A stretch of 24,108 bases of DNA from Helicobacteraceae bacterium (GCA_947497635.1 CANMHZ010000002.1:1-24108); one strand, 5' to 3'; shown: positions 1 to 7,598, counted from the first letter of the stretch. Notes: a model not told the origin generated them from the sequence alone. Translations and numbers: made by a program.

Positions 1-2
1 GG

Positions 3-761
3 CATGCGAGCGTATGGATACAGCTAGGAGAAACAACAATAGCCATAGATCCGATAGTGGGGAATATCCCTATGTATCACCGATATACTCCTCTCCCCGT
101 CCCTGTAGAACAGTTGCGCACCGATGTGATTCTCCTCACCCATGCCCATTACGATCATTTTGACAAACCTTCCGTCTTGGCACTACTCAAAAAAAATCCT
201 GAAACGATTATCATCGCCCCCTCAGGTTTTTGGCGCTATCTCAAAGGGGTTATTCCCCGTGAGAAGTGTTTTGAACTGGGGTGGTGGGAATCAATAAATA
301 TAGGAGAGCTTTGTATCACCCTCACCCCCTCCAAGCACTGGAGCAAACGAACCCCATTTGATACCAATAAAGCACTTTGGGGGGGATATGTTATACAAAA
401 GGATACGCAAACAATTTATCATTCAGGGGATAGTGCGTATGGGGAACATTTCAAAGAGATTGGGGAGCGTTTCGAGATTGATGAAGCCTTTTTACCCATT
501 GGTGCGTATCTCCCTGAAGAGATTATGAAACACAATCACACCAATCCCCCAGAAGCACTCCAAGCTGGGATTGATTTAGGGGCGAAAACAGTGCTCCCCA
601 TCCATTACGGGACATTCAATCTCTCCGATGAACCGATGAACGAACCGATAGAGTGGTTTGAGCGATTAACGCAAGAAAACACCTACCCCTTTAAAGCCAA
701 ATCTCTCCAAATAGGGGATATTTATCGTTTTAGAACAACATCAACATTCAAATCAACTTGA
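3..761 (+). CDS. MBL-fold metallo-hydrolase (UlaG/NAPE-PLD-like), 5' end outside window
   Basis: The reading frame is open back to the first bases of the window, where it encodes HASVWIQLGETTIAIDPIVG, the usual first strands of this family. The GTG at 57 is therefore internal and the true start lies upstream of the window. The zinc motif HxHxDH is visible as THAHYDHFD around base 150. Later His and Asp residues that fit the other metal ligands are seen in YHSGDSAYG and in LPIHYGTF near the C-terminus. There is no obvious signal peptide in the part seen. The family hydrolyses phosphodiester, lactone or N-acyl-phosphatidylethanolamine-like substrates, and the substrate here cannot be told from sequence. 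The 3' end overlaps the convergent yceI-like gene by 40 bp. Confidence 0.88.
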   Translation, partial: HASVWIQLGETTIAIDPIVGNIPMYHRYTPLPVPVEQLRTDVILLTHAHYDHFDKPSVLALLKKNPETIIIAPSGFWRYLKGVIPREKCFELGWWESINIGELCITLTPSKHWSKRTPFDTNKALWGGYVIQKDTQTIYHSGDSAYGEHFKEIGERFEIDEAFLPIGAYLPEEIMKHNHTNPPEALQAGIDLGAKTVLPIHYGTFNLSDEPMNEPIEWFERLTQENTYPFKAKSLQIGDIYRFRTTSTFKST

Positions 762-1252
762 TCACGTACGGTCAAAAATACCATTTTGATCGGTTTGATT
801 CCAAAATCGGTCATTTTGATGGCACTTGTCGCTTTGATATGGACTTTGCCACTCTCATCGGCAATCGTCCCATCAAAGCTGATTGGTTTCGTGACACCAT
901 GCAAGGTCATCGCCCCTTTGAGAGTATAATGATCTCCCCCTTTGGCAACAACCTCTTTGATATCGACAGAAACTTTAGGAAAATCAGGTGACTCTAGCGC
1001 TTCTTGCATATGTTCATCACGCTTTTTATTGTCACTGAAAAGATCCGCAATTGAAACGTCAATTATCCCTTTTAGTGTTGAAGGATTAGACTCCATCGAC
1101 AAATGTGACGTAGCTTTTTTAGACATTGGATCAATAGTTTTGTCACCAAATACTTCTGTATGAGCTTTGATAACCCCTGACTCAAATGAAAGATTCCCCG
1201 CAACCATTGAAGCGGTCAATGCAACCGCTACTAAACTCAATTTTCCTATCAT
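722..1252 (-). CDS. YceI family periplasmic protein
   Basis: A 176-residue protein that starts with a short export signal (MIGKLSLVAVALTASMVAGN) and continues as one YceI-like lipocalin-type beta barrel. Family-like segments include the early FESGVIKAHTEVFG strand, ESPDFPKVSVDI in the middle, and TLHGVTKPISFDGTI with ATSAIKMTDFGIKP near the end. YceI proteins are periplasmic and bind isoprenoid or fatty amide ligands. A respiratory role through quinone binding has been proposed for some members. The ATG overlaps the stop of the upstream membrane-protein gene as ATGA, and an AGGAGAG Shine-Dalgarno lies just before it, so it is the last gene of the six-gene operon. Its ligand is unknown. Confidence 0.9.
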   Translation of the reverse strand: MIGKLSLVAVALTASMVAGNLSFESGVIKAHTEVFGDKTIDPMSKKATSHLSMESNPSTLKGIIDVSIADLFSDNKKRDEHMQEALESPDFPKVSVDIKEVVAKGGDHYTLKGAMTLHGVTKPISFDGTIADESGKVHIKATSAIKMTDFGIKPIKMVFLTVRDQVDLNVDVVLKR

Positions 1253-2202
1253 GATACTCTCCTAAAATAAAATGGATATACAAAACTAAACAAAATTAAA
1301 ACTGCTGCTACCACCCATAATTGATGGGTTAGTGCAACCGCATTCGCGACCGATGTGGCAATCCAACCTACCCCAACCATGGCGAGGGCAATGAGACGAA
1401 CATCTCGTATCTCGACAAGGGTACGAAATAATAAAACATTATAGTACGAAATAACAAGCGGATAGACAATCGCCAGCACCAACGAGTAATGCAAATAATA
1501 GCTCGTATAGCTAAGGATAAATAAGGTCAAAATGACCCACCCTTGAGAGGTGAAGCTTTTCTTGTACCGATACGCTAAATACACCCCAAGTACGTGAGAG
1601 GTAAGGATCAATAGCGTGTAGTGACTCCAAATATCCATATTTCCCGAACGGCTCAACGTCTCAAAAAGTGCCGAATCCGCAAAAATCCACACCATCATCA
1701 TCACGACTACTCGCCACTCAAGCTTTCGCTTTAGAGGAGGCTCTACAGGAGAGAGAGGGGTTAACAGTAATGCCACCACTGAGATAAGGGGTAAAACAAG
1801 AGCAATATCCCCGCGCATCGAAAAAGGGTAGGTATACAATGCCGTCCCAACGACGTATGAAATCGCCAATCCCAATGCCAACTGAAAATGGCTTTGTGCG
1901 CCAAAGAGATAGAGCAATAAAGGGGTCGTATACCCTACCACAAAGCCAAGCACCAATAACATTCCCAAGGAGTAGTCTGGATAAAACCATGAGATAATGA
2001 TCTGTATAACGAACAAAAAATAAAGCTCAATCTTAATCCAACGATGCTTCCAATAGGCACTCAGTAACGTCCCGATCACTCCGCCAATGGGGAGGGTATA
2101 AAGGTCGTGTATGTGCGAATCAAAGGCTCCGACAACTCCTGTTTGTGCAATCAACAGATAATAAAGTAACTGCAAACTAAGAACAAGTACGAGAAAATTC
2201 AC
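1249..2202 (-). CDS. Polytopic membrane protein of unknown function, partner of the oxidase-like gene
   Basis: A 317-residue, very hydrophobic protein with about nine or ten predicted membrane spans from residue 1 to the C-terminus and only short loops. I recognise no family. His residues near the start (DSHIHDLYTLPIGG) are the only clustered potential metal or heme ligands. The start is a GTG whose first base follows directly on AGGAG, an unusual zero spacing. It overlaps the stop of the upstream oxidase-like gene as GTGA, so translation is probably coupled to that gene. The downstream junction to yceI is an ATGA overlap. Its place directly behind an oxidase-subunit-I-like gene suggests an accessory subunit or maturation factor, which is inference only. 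Confidence 0.8.
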   Translation of the reverse strand: MNFLVLVLSLQLLYYLLIAQTGVVGAFDSHIHDLYTLPIGGVIGTLLSAYWKHRWIKIELYFLFVIQIIISWFYPDYSLGMLLVLGFVVGYTTPLLLYLFGAQSHFQLALGLAISYVVGTALYTYPFSMRGDIALVLPLISVVALLLTPLSPVEPPLKRKLEWRVVVMMMVWIFADSALFETLSRSGNMDIWSHYTLLILTSHVLGVYLAYRYKKSFTSQGWVILTLFILSYTSYYLHYSLVLAIVYPLVISYYNVLLFRTLVEIRDVRLIALAMVGVGWIATSVANAVALTHQLWVVAAVLILFSFVYPFYFRRVS

Positions 2203-3776
2203 CTCCTACCTCGTAAAATAAGCCAATAGATCAAAGCATAGCCTCCGTCATAAAAGGCGACGAGAAGAGCGATTTGATCCAAAACTCCTGCCATATACAG
2301 CGAGGCGAATGTTGCCGAGACAATTAAACGAATCGTTGCACTAAGCGCTCCCATTGCTTCACCATCGTGGTGTAATCCAGCCCAATGAATCATCCCAGTC
2401 CCTATCATAAAGGCAAATACCACGTATTCATACGTTCCGCTAAAATGAAACCCAATGAGTCCAAAGAGCCAGCTTCCAGCAAGTATGAGGATCAATCCTC
2501 CCCCCGCATCACTCAAAAAACCGCTCAAATGGTAGAGCTTTAAGAGAGAATCGATAGGGAAACGGACTCTATCGTAGATAATTTTCACCACCAATAGTAT
2601 CAGTACCACACCCAAGAGTGTCCGTAAGCCTAAAAACAAATCACTATTTCCGTGTATAATCCCCGCTTCAATGAGACCTGCACCACTAAGAACCAGCGCC
2701 ATTAAGCTCATCACACCTGTCCAAACAATGGCATACAATCGGCGAAATAGCTGTGGAAGTAAATGATGGACAATTGCCAATGCCATAAACGCCACCCCAA
2801 GCCCCATCGCGATATGGGCGTGTCCGACAACCAAATCATTGCGATGGATCAAGGCTCGTATTTCTGGGATAAAAAGGATATTTCCCTCAATATCGACAAC
2901 TATAAATGCCGCGATAGAGAGGAGTAGATACGCATTCGTACGAAAAGTTACCCCTGCATCGCGTAACCATTTCCATAATAGTGGGATATAAAGGAGGGTT
3001 AAATATTGAAAAAACCACTCCTCGTTATAGCTCAAGCTATGTAAAAAATTACGGATAAGAAGGGAGACGATGTATCCGACAAAAGGGATGATCCAAAGCC
3101 CCTTCCATCGCGGGACAAAGGGTTTCGACGCACTGAGTTTTATGAGTAAATAATAAAGGGGGATAAGGGCAAAACTCATCCCAAGCGTGTTATCCCCGTG
3201 AGGCCCCACTAAGGTTTGTTCCACCTGACCGTATTGCGGATTCATCAACACGACGAGGGCGATAGGGGCAATAATGACCACCAATAAAGAGATATTAACC
3301 CACGCAGGGCGTTTCTCGTACGACCGCAACGCATCCACTAAGGCGATACAATAAAAAAGTCCACTGAAGGCAAGGATAAAATTGAGCTGATAGGGAAAAT
3401 CATAAAAAGGTAACCCTCGAATATTGCCAAAGAGGATCGAAAGGCTCATAAAGAGTAAAAAAACATTCCAAAGGACGAAATAACGGCGTAGATTCTTAAG
3501 GGCATTTTGAGTCAATACTCCCTCTTTCTCAAACAGTGCGAAGGGAAGCAGCGAAAGGATCAAAGGAAAGAACCCGTACAACATTTGTGAAATATGAAGT
3601 GACCGTGCCCGCTCAGGTGAGAACAGCGTCATCGTTCCATCTACGCCAATCATCTCCAACGAATAAACAAGCCCCGCGAAGAGTCCTAAAATGAGCCAGA
3701 AGAGGAGAAGTGGCAACTCATCGTTGATAAATACTTTTAACAATTCCATCCTCCATTTCGATAATTGTGTCCGCAT
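2199..3776 (-). CDS. Divergent heme-copper oxidase subunit I homologue (CcoN/NorB-like)
   Basis: A 525-residue protein with about 12 to 14 membrane spans. Three blocks line up with the CcoN encoded at 9451-10932. ARSLHISQMLYGF (His61) matches the helix II heme-ligand segment. GPHGDNTLGMSFALIPLYYL (His193, Asp195) matches the helix VI copper-ligand segment. EGNILFIPEI followed by NDLVVGHAHIAMGLGVAFM (Glu297, His319, His321) matches helices IX-X. Helix VII carries FLHS (His246) where CcoN has GGHH, and lacks the Tyr that is six residues before that pair in CcoN. Absence of the Tyr fits nitric oxide reductases better than oxygen reductases. No cytochrome c or cupredoxin domain is present. The gene overlaps the ATPase gene by up to 59 bp. 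Starts at ATG 3776, ATG 3749 or TTG 3743 are possible, and the last has the best-spaced GGAGG. Function is inferred from homology. Confidence 0.82.
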   Translation of the reverse strand: MRTQLSKWRMELLKVFINDELPLLLFWLILGLFAGLVYSLEMIGVDGTMTLFSPERARSLHISQMLYGFFPLILSLLPFALFEKEGVLTQNALKNLRRYFVLWNVFLLFMSLSILFGNIRGLPFYDFPYQLNFILAFSGLFYCIALVDALRSYEKRPAWVNISLLVVIIAPIALVVLMNPQYGQVEQTLVGPHGDNTLGMSFALIPLYYLLIKLSASKPFVPRWKGLWIIPFVGYIVSLLIRNFLHSLSYNEEWFFQYLTLLYIPLLWKWLRDAGVTFRTNAYLLLSIAAFIVVDIEGNILFIPEIRALIHRNDLVVGHAHIAMGLGVAFMALAIVHHLLPQLFRRLYAIVWTGVMSLMALVLSGAGLIEAGIIHGNSDLFLGLRTLLGVVLILLVVKIIYDRVRFPIDSLLKLYHLSGFLSDAGGGLILILAGSWLFGLIGFHFSGTYEYVVFAFMIGTGMIHWAGLHHDGEAMGALSATIRLIVSATFASLYMAGVLDQIALLVAFYDGGYALIYWLILRGRR

Positions 3777-4353
3777 ATTCGGCTAATTTTTTGTCGTGAG
3801 AGGCAACAACAAATCCCGTCCCCTCAGCTGAAAAACGTTTAAAGAGTTCATACACCCCAAGGGCATTTTTACTGTCCAAATTCCCCGTCGGTTCATCGGC
3901 AAAGACAACTTTTGGGCGGTTAATAAGGGCTCGGGCAATCGCAGCGCGTTGACGTTCACCACCCGAAACCTCATCACTGTAACGCTTTGCCAAAGAGTCA
4001 ATTCCAAGCTCCGCAAGGAGGGGATTAATTAAGTTCTCATCCAATGCAGCAAGTGCCACGTTTTCTCTAAGGGTCAGATACGAGATGAGATAATGAAACT
4101 GAAAGACAAACCCGATATTATGACGACGAAACGTGTCAATGTTCCCCAATTCTGAAATCGTTTTTCCATCAAATTGTACCGATCCAATGGTCGGATTCAG
4201 CAAGGTGGAGAGAATCGACAACAACGTCGTCTTTCCACTCCCACTCTCCCCAATAATCGCCGTAAAACTTCCCGCTTTAATCTCAATATCAATCCCGCGT
4301 AAAATGTGTTCTTGCCCGTAATAGTGCTCTAACGCACTGCCGATGATATTCAT
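3718..4353 (-). CDS. ABC transporter ATP-binding protein, MacB/LolD type
   Basis: A 211-residue ATPase with a complete motif set: Walker A GESGSGKTT at residues 35-43, Q-loop glutamine near 85, signature VSGGERQ at 129-135, Walker B VVFADE at 149-154 and switch histidine 186 in ASHD. The sequence places it in the LolD/MacB/FtsE branch that works with FtsX-fold permeases. This branch usually drives mechanical work or export of substrates from the inner membrane into the periplasm rather than channel transport. Its ATG overlaps the permease stop as ATGA. The permease gene directly upstream is the obvious partner. Substrate unknown; the operon suggests a role in assembling or servicing the oxidase-like complex. 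Confidence 0.93.
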   Translation of the reverse strand: MNIIGSALEHYYGQEHILRGIDIEIKAGSFTAIIGESGSGKTTLLSILSTLLNPTIGSVQFDGKTISELGNIDTFRRHNIGFVFQFHYLISYLTLRENVALAALDENLINPLLAELGIDSLAKRYSDEVSGGERQRAAIARALINRPKVVFADEPTGNLDSKNALGVYELFKRFSAEGTGFVVASHDKKLAEYADTIIEMEDGIVKSIYQR

Positions 4354-5429
4354 GCACCACCTCGCTGAATCAGACTCATCGGATCAATACGCGCCGCATA
4401 AATCGCAGGGAGAAGTGTCCCCAAAAGTGCCATCGTCACCGAGACGACAAAGACATTGCACAACAACGAAAATGGTATCTCACCATTGATATACCCTTGA
4501 AATTTATCCGCGTGTTCTATCAGCTCCAGCACCCCTTCGGATACCCCCCACGCTACGGCAAACGCTAATACGGCGATAATCAACGTTTCACTCAAAAGCT
4601 TAACAATAATCGTTCTCGATGAGAGTCCAATAGAGCGCATAATCCCAAACTCTCCCTTGCGGTCATTCACCACCATACTCATCATGCTCACAATCCCCAA
4701 AATCCCCATCAAAAACGCCATTGCCCCAATCACATCGGAACTGGTCTTGATGATTTTAAACTGATTATAGGAGTCGATAAAACTATCCGTTGTTTTCGCC
4801 TCACCCTCAGGGAGAAGAGTATTGATCTTCTTTATCAGCGAATCGCTTTTCCCTAAATCGCTGAGGGTAATAAGAAAAATCGAGGCACTTTTATGAAACA
4901 ATACCCCTCCATCCTCCAAATTTATCACAACACCGCCATCTTCAAATCCGATTTTACTTTTGAATACACCGCTCACACCAAACTTCTTTTTGGAGATAAA
5001 AATGCTCTTGGGGTGCTTCAATGTTTCGTAGATTTTTGACCCCAACATCACTTCGCCCATTTTCGGAGAAAGTCCCTGCGTTAGCGTATAGCTTTTAAAA
5101 CGGTTCTCACTCACCCCATAGATTCCTACGATAGGGAGAGACTCGACGGGGGCGGCACCCAAGATGAGGGCAGAGACCTCTTTTACCCCCTCTATTTTGG
5201 CGATTGAACCCATTTGGGAGCGGTTAATGTCACTGAAAAAAGTATCTGCAATCCCTTTTTGGGTGACAATAATATCTCCATCGGTTTTGAGCATCGCACT
5301 GTACATACTCACCACCCCGCCCGAAATGGCGCTGATGAGAAAAATCGCTGCAATCGAGACGGTCATACTCATAAAAATAAGTGCCGTTTTGAAACGATTT
5401 TTGCGTAGAGCTTTGAGAGGTGTAATCAT
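4350..5429 (-). CDS. ABC transporter permease, FtsX/MacB fold
   Basis: A 359-residue permease with the MacB/LolC topology. A first membrane span lies near residues 17-40. A large periplasmic domain of roughly 190 residues follows, and three spans sit near residues 235-255, 278-300 and 325-345. The FtsX-type segment VVNDRKGEFGIMRSIGLSSR lies between spans two and three, and the protein ends with AARIDPMSLIQRGGA, the usual coupling-helix-like tail. It presumably dimerises and pairs with the ATPase encoded next. The ATG overlaps the preceding gene's stop as ATGA. No outer-membrane TolC-like or adaptor gene is seen nearby, so a full MacAB efflux pump is not supported. Confidence 0.92.
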   Translation of the reverse strand: MITPLKALRKNRFKTALIFMSMTVSIAAIFLISAISGGVVSMYSAMLKTDGDIIVTQKGIADTFFSDINRSQMGSIAKIEGVKEVSALILGAAPVESLPIVGIYGVSENRFKSYTLTQGLSPKMGEVMLGSKIYETLKHPKSIFISKKKFGVSGVFKSKIGFEDGGVVINLEDGGVLFHKSASIFLITLSDLGKSDSLIKKINTLLPEGEAKTTDSFIDSYNQFKIIKTSSDVIGAMAFLMGILGIVSMMSMVVNDRKGEFGIMRSIGLSSRTIIVKLLSETLIIAVLAFAVAWGVSEGVLELIEHADKFQGYINGEIPFSLLCNVFVVSVTMALLGTLLPAIYAARIDPMSLIQRGGA

Positions 5430-5884
5430 TTTTCGATTGCCTGCTTAAGATCATTTGCACTAGAGAGGTAATCAATCTTTTTAATGGTATTTCCCTCCAA
5501 ATGTATGAGGGTTATTTTCTCCTCTTTGGCGGGGAATGTCACCCCTTGTTCTTCATCTTGAATCAACAGTACCGTGTAAGGATATTTTTGCATTTTTGGC
5601 AAGGCAAACACTTTTGCAATAAAACGTGGCATTTTACTGATATCCGCGATATAGAGTGCTTTATGGGAAGAGAGATAATCACTCTTCTCTTTACCAAGAC
5701 AGTCATTAACCGTGGCAGCTGTCCCTTTTTCAAATGCCATGATGAGAAGCGTAGGCATCGCTTTAATCGAATGATGTTTTCCAAACTGATCTGGAAGATC
5801 CAACGAGGAGAGCGATTGCCCTACACTATATGGGGCACCCCAAACACTCATTGCTACCACTAATCCGATCACTACTTTTTTCAT
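5426..5884 (-). CDS. Exported thioredoxin-fold-like protein without CxxC
   Basis: About 152 residues starting with an export signal, MKKVVIGLVVAMSVWGAPYS. I chose the ATG at 5884 because AGGA precedes it by eight bases; the longer frame from 5905 has no Shine-Dalgarno and would bury the signal. GQSLSSLDLPDQFGKHHSI, then MPTLLIMAFEKGTA, resembles the start of thioredoxin/AhpC-TSA-like folds (distantly YtfJ-like), but there is only one cysteine (in VNDCLGKEK) and no CxxC. A disulfide-exchange role is therefore doubtful; metal or heme handling or binding is possible. It is the first gene of the six-gene operon and shares an ATGA overlap with the permease gene. Confidence 0.75.
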   Translation of the reverse strand: MKKVVIGLVVAMSVWGAPYSVGQSLSSLDLPDQFGKHHSIKAMPTLLIMAFEKGTAATVNDCLGKEKSDYLSSHKALYIADISKMPRFIAKVFALPKMQKYPYTVLLIQDEEQGVTFPAKEEKITLIHLEGNTIKKIDYLSSANDLKQAIEK

Positions 5885-6065
5885 AAAAATCCTTTCGTCA
5901 CGCATATTGAGAGAAGTGTAACCAATAAGCAGTAAATAGATATTTTTATAGATAATACAAATAGATTATGAATTTTTGATGAAAATAGTAGGAGGATACT
6001 AAGAGATGGCTTCTTTTATTGGTGAATCCCCACAAAAATGGGAATAATTGAAGAAAGATTAAAAA

Positions 6066-6581
6066 TTAAAATTCGAAAGTATTAGGATTGCGGGTATCGG
6101 CTTTGAAGTTATAATAACGTTGTGTATCACCGATAGAAATCTTTGCCATAATATCCCAACGACCCGCTTTTGGAAGATCAATAGGGCTAAAGGTATAAAC
6201 TCCATTGCTAACAGTAGGCGAAGTTAAATTAAGATCAAGCTTCGTCGTATCAGGTCGTGTTAATACCACATTTACTTTCGCATCATTGATTACGCTATGA
6301 GATTTATCGGTTATTTTATAACTGATAACTGTCCCTTTCTCAACAATTTGAGGTGTCAAGAAAGCAACGATATAATTTTTATCAAACGTGATTTTTGCAT
6401 TGATAATTTCATTTACATTGTCATCGTATGTGTGGTAACTTTGCATACCATATTCAGACATTTCAACAGGATTATTGATAGCAACTTTAACGGTTCCAAC
6501 GCTGAAACCAATAACAGCAACAATCGATAGTCCAATTATCCATGGCCATTTTTTACCTGCATTTTTATCTACTGTATTCAC
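6066..6581 (-). CDS. FixH-like membrane-anchored protein of the cbb3 operon
   Basis: A 171-residue protein with one N-terminal membrane span (WPWIIGLSIVAVIGFSVGTV, residues 13-32). The segment NPVEMSEYGMQSYHTYDDNVNEII then matches the FixH family pattern. The periplasmic remainder is an immunoglobulin-like beta domain ending KAGRWDIMAKISIGDTQRYYNFK. FixH is thought to help copper delivery to or assembly of cbb3 oxidase together with FixI/CcoI. No ccoG, ccoI or ccoS is present in this window. Translation starts at a GTG that overlaps the stop of the preceding gene as GTGA. It is the last gene of the cco operon, and no strong intrinsic terminator follows. Confidence 0.8.
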   Translation of the reverse strand: MNTVDKNAGKKWPWIIGLSIVAVIGFSVGTVKVAINNPVEMSEYGMQSYHTYDDNVNEIINAKITFDKNYIVAFLTPQIVEKGTVISYKITDKSHSVINDAKVNVVLTRPDTTKLDLNLTSPTVSNGVYTFSPIDLPKAGRWDIMAKISIGDTQRYYNFKADTRNPNTFEF

Positions 6582-7273
6582 GCATTCTCTCTTTTTTTAA
6601 AAAAACGTCTCCACACGTATGTGCCAAGTCCATAAAGAATAGTACCGTAAAAAATGAAACGAATAACATCAATAAAAATTTGACTGCCACTTCCTGCCGA
6701 TGAGCTTAATGTTTGACCTCTCGAAGTCGCTATTTGCTCAGCAACATCAGCATAACCATTGTACATTGCCACAGAATATTTCTTGACAATTTCATCACCT
6801 TTGGCACGCTCAGCTAATATAGGCAATATCGTTCCGCCACTGTTGGAAAGAAGTTCTTTAACTTCATCATAGCTACGTGCAAACATAACCGAACTCACAA
6901 CTGCACCGATAAACGTTGCATTAGGACTTAATATTTGCCCTTTATTAAAATCTTTGTACAAAGACGCTGGGCGCGCAAGAATATCAACCTCATGTTGTAA
7001 CTCGACGAATGTCATAACAACGGATGAGTCGTTTGTTTCCGCACTAATGCGCTTTTCAAAATCGCTAACCGATTCATTATTTTCCAAATCTCGAACCATG
7101 ACAAGATACAGTGAAACACCTGTTTTGGCTTTTAATTCTTTCCCTATTGATTCAATTTGCTGTGCAAAGTTTGGGTTTTTAACAACATCATCTTTGTACA
7201 AAAATTCTGCGTGCAACGAAGTGAAAAATGAGAGAGTAAGTGTGAGGGCCGCAAGCCCTCGTGAAAATCTCAA
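6578..7273 (-). CDS. TPM-like domain protein with signal peptide and C-terminal membrane anchor
   Basis: About 231 residues. I place the start at TTG 7273 because GAGG lies six bases upstream; a second TTG at 7285 overlaps the stop of the 29-residue gene but has no Shine-Dalgarno. An export signal (RFSRGLAALTLTLSFFTSLHA) is followed by a domain resembling TPM (QQIESIGKELKAKTGVSLYL, then VMVRDLE). A Ser/Gly linker, a membrane span near residues 200-220 and a basic tail RRFFKKREN complete it. The layout implies a periplasmic domain tethered by its C-terminus. TPM domains have been linked to photosystem repair and membrane-protein turnover. A role in cbb3 oxidase assembly is suggested only by position. 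Family assignment is tentative. Confidence 0.7.
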   Translation of the reverse strand: MRFSRGLAALTLTLSFFTSLHAEFLYKDDVVKNPNFAQQIESIGKELKAKTGVSLYLVMVRDLENNESVSDFEKRISAETNDSSVVMTFVELQHEVDILARPASLYKDFNKGQILSPNATFIGAVVSSVMFARSYDEVKELLSNSGGTILPILAERAKGDEIVKKYSVAMYNGYADVAEQIATSRGQTLSSSAGSGSQIFIDVIRFIFYGTILYGLGTYVWRRFFKKRENA

Positions 7274-7281
7274 TGTCGACC

Positions 7282-7371
7282 TCAACCGACGTAGAGATGG
7301 TTAGCTGTCATAACAGCATAAAATGTATACGAAGCAGCAATAACAAGTCCCCATGAAATAAGTTTGTCCAT
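7282..7371 (-). CDS. 29-residue membrane peptide in the cbb3 operon
   Basis: A short frame that is easy to miss: ATG at 7371, stop TGA at 7282-7284. It has AAGGAG seven bases before the ATG, as good a Shine-Dalgarno as any in the operon. The peptide begins MDKLISWGLVIAASYTFYAV and ends TANHLYVG, one membrane span with a short polar tail. It fills exactly the space between the DUF4006 gene, which stops at 7376, and the TPM-like gene. Its stop codon overlaps the alternative TTG start of the latter. Small one-span subunits are common in cbb3 oxidases (CcoQ, CcoM, CcoH), so it may be a subunit or assembly peptide. Not recognised by name. Confidence 0.65.
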   Translation of the reverse strand: MDKLISWGLVIAASYTFYAVMTANHLYVG

Positions 7372-7375
7372 AATA

Positions 7376-7588
7376 CTACTCCTTACTTACGTTGACACGA
7401 TGAGCAGCATTATCAGTGCTGAACATTTTAATGTCTTTTTCGTTTTCAATTTGGTAATAGTTTGCCGCGCTACCTTGCTGTACTTTGATACCCCACACTG
7501 TTAATCCAGCGAGGATAGAAAGGAGCAATACAGTCGCGATCAACATACCTGTGATACCGTGTAATGCAAATATACTACGATTTTCCAT
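7376..7588 (-). CDS. DUF4006 family small membrane protein
   Basis: A 70-residue protein starting MENRSIFALHGITGMLIATV with a membrane span near residues 12-33 and a polar C-terminal half. The start at 7588 is supported by AAGGAG with six-base spacing; the longer frame from 7630 would run deep into ccoP and is not credible. As I recall, DUF4006 proteins occur directly behind ccoP in Campylobacterota, which fits here. The N-terminal MENR is shared with CcoN in this operon (MENRPLEYDY), which is probably coincidence. Likely a small cbb3-associated subunit or assembly factor; function not established to my knowledge. Confidence 0.82.
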   Translation of the reverse strand: MENRSIFALHGITGMLIATVLLLSILAGLTVWGIKVQQGSAANYYQIENEKDIKMFSTDNAAHRVNVSKE

Positions 7589-7598
7589 TATCAGCTCC

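Noticed and set aside
3718..5429. Complete MacAB-TolC efflux pump
   Set aside because: The ATPase and FtsX-fold permease are separate and no MacA-like adaptor or outer-membrane channel is encoded here.
5884..5905. Upstream ATG start (5905) for the thioredoxin-like gene
   Set aside because: No Shine-Dalgarno, and it would place seven charged residues before a clean signal peptide that has its own ribosome site.
6006..6047. 13-codon plus-strand frame with AGGAGG ten bases upstream
   Set aside because: Spacing is long, the peptide (MASFIGESPQKWE) is tiny, no promoter or downstream plus-strand gene exists, and it lies between two minus-strand operons.
6024..6047. Hairpin around AATCCCC...GGGAAT as terminator of the cco operon
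   Set aside because: Only four or five pairs are continuous and no T-run follows on the minus strand.
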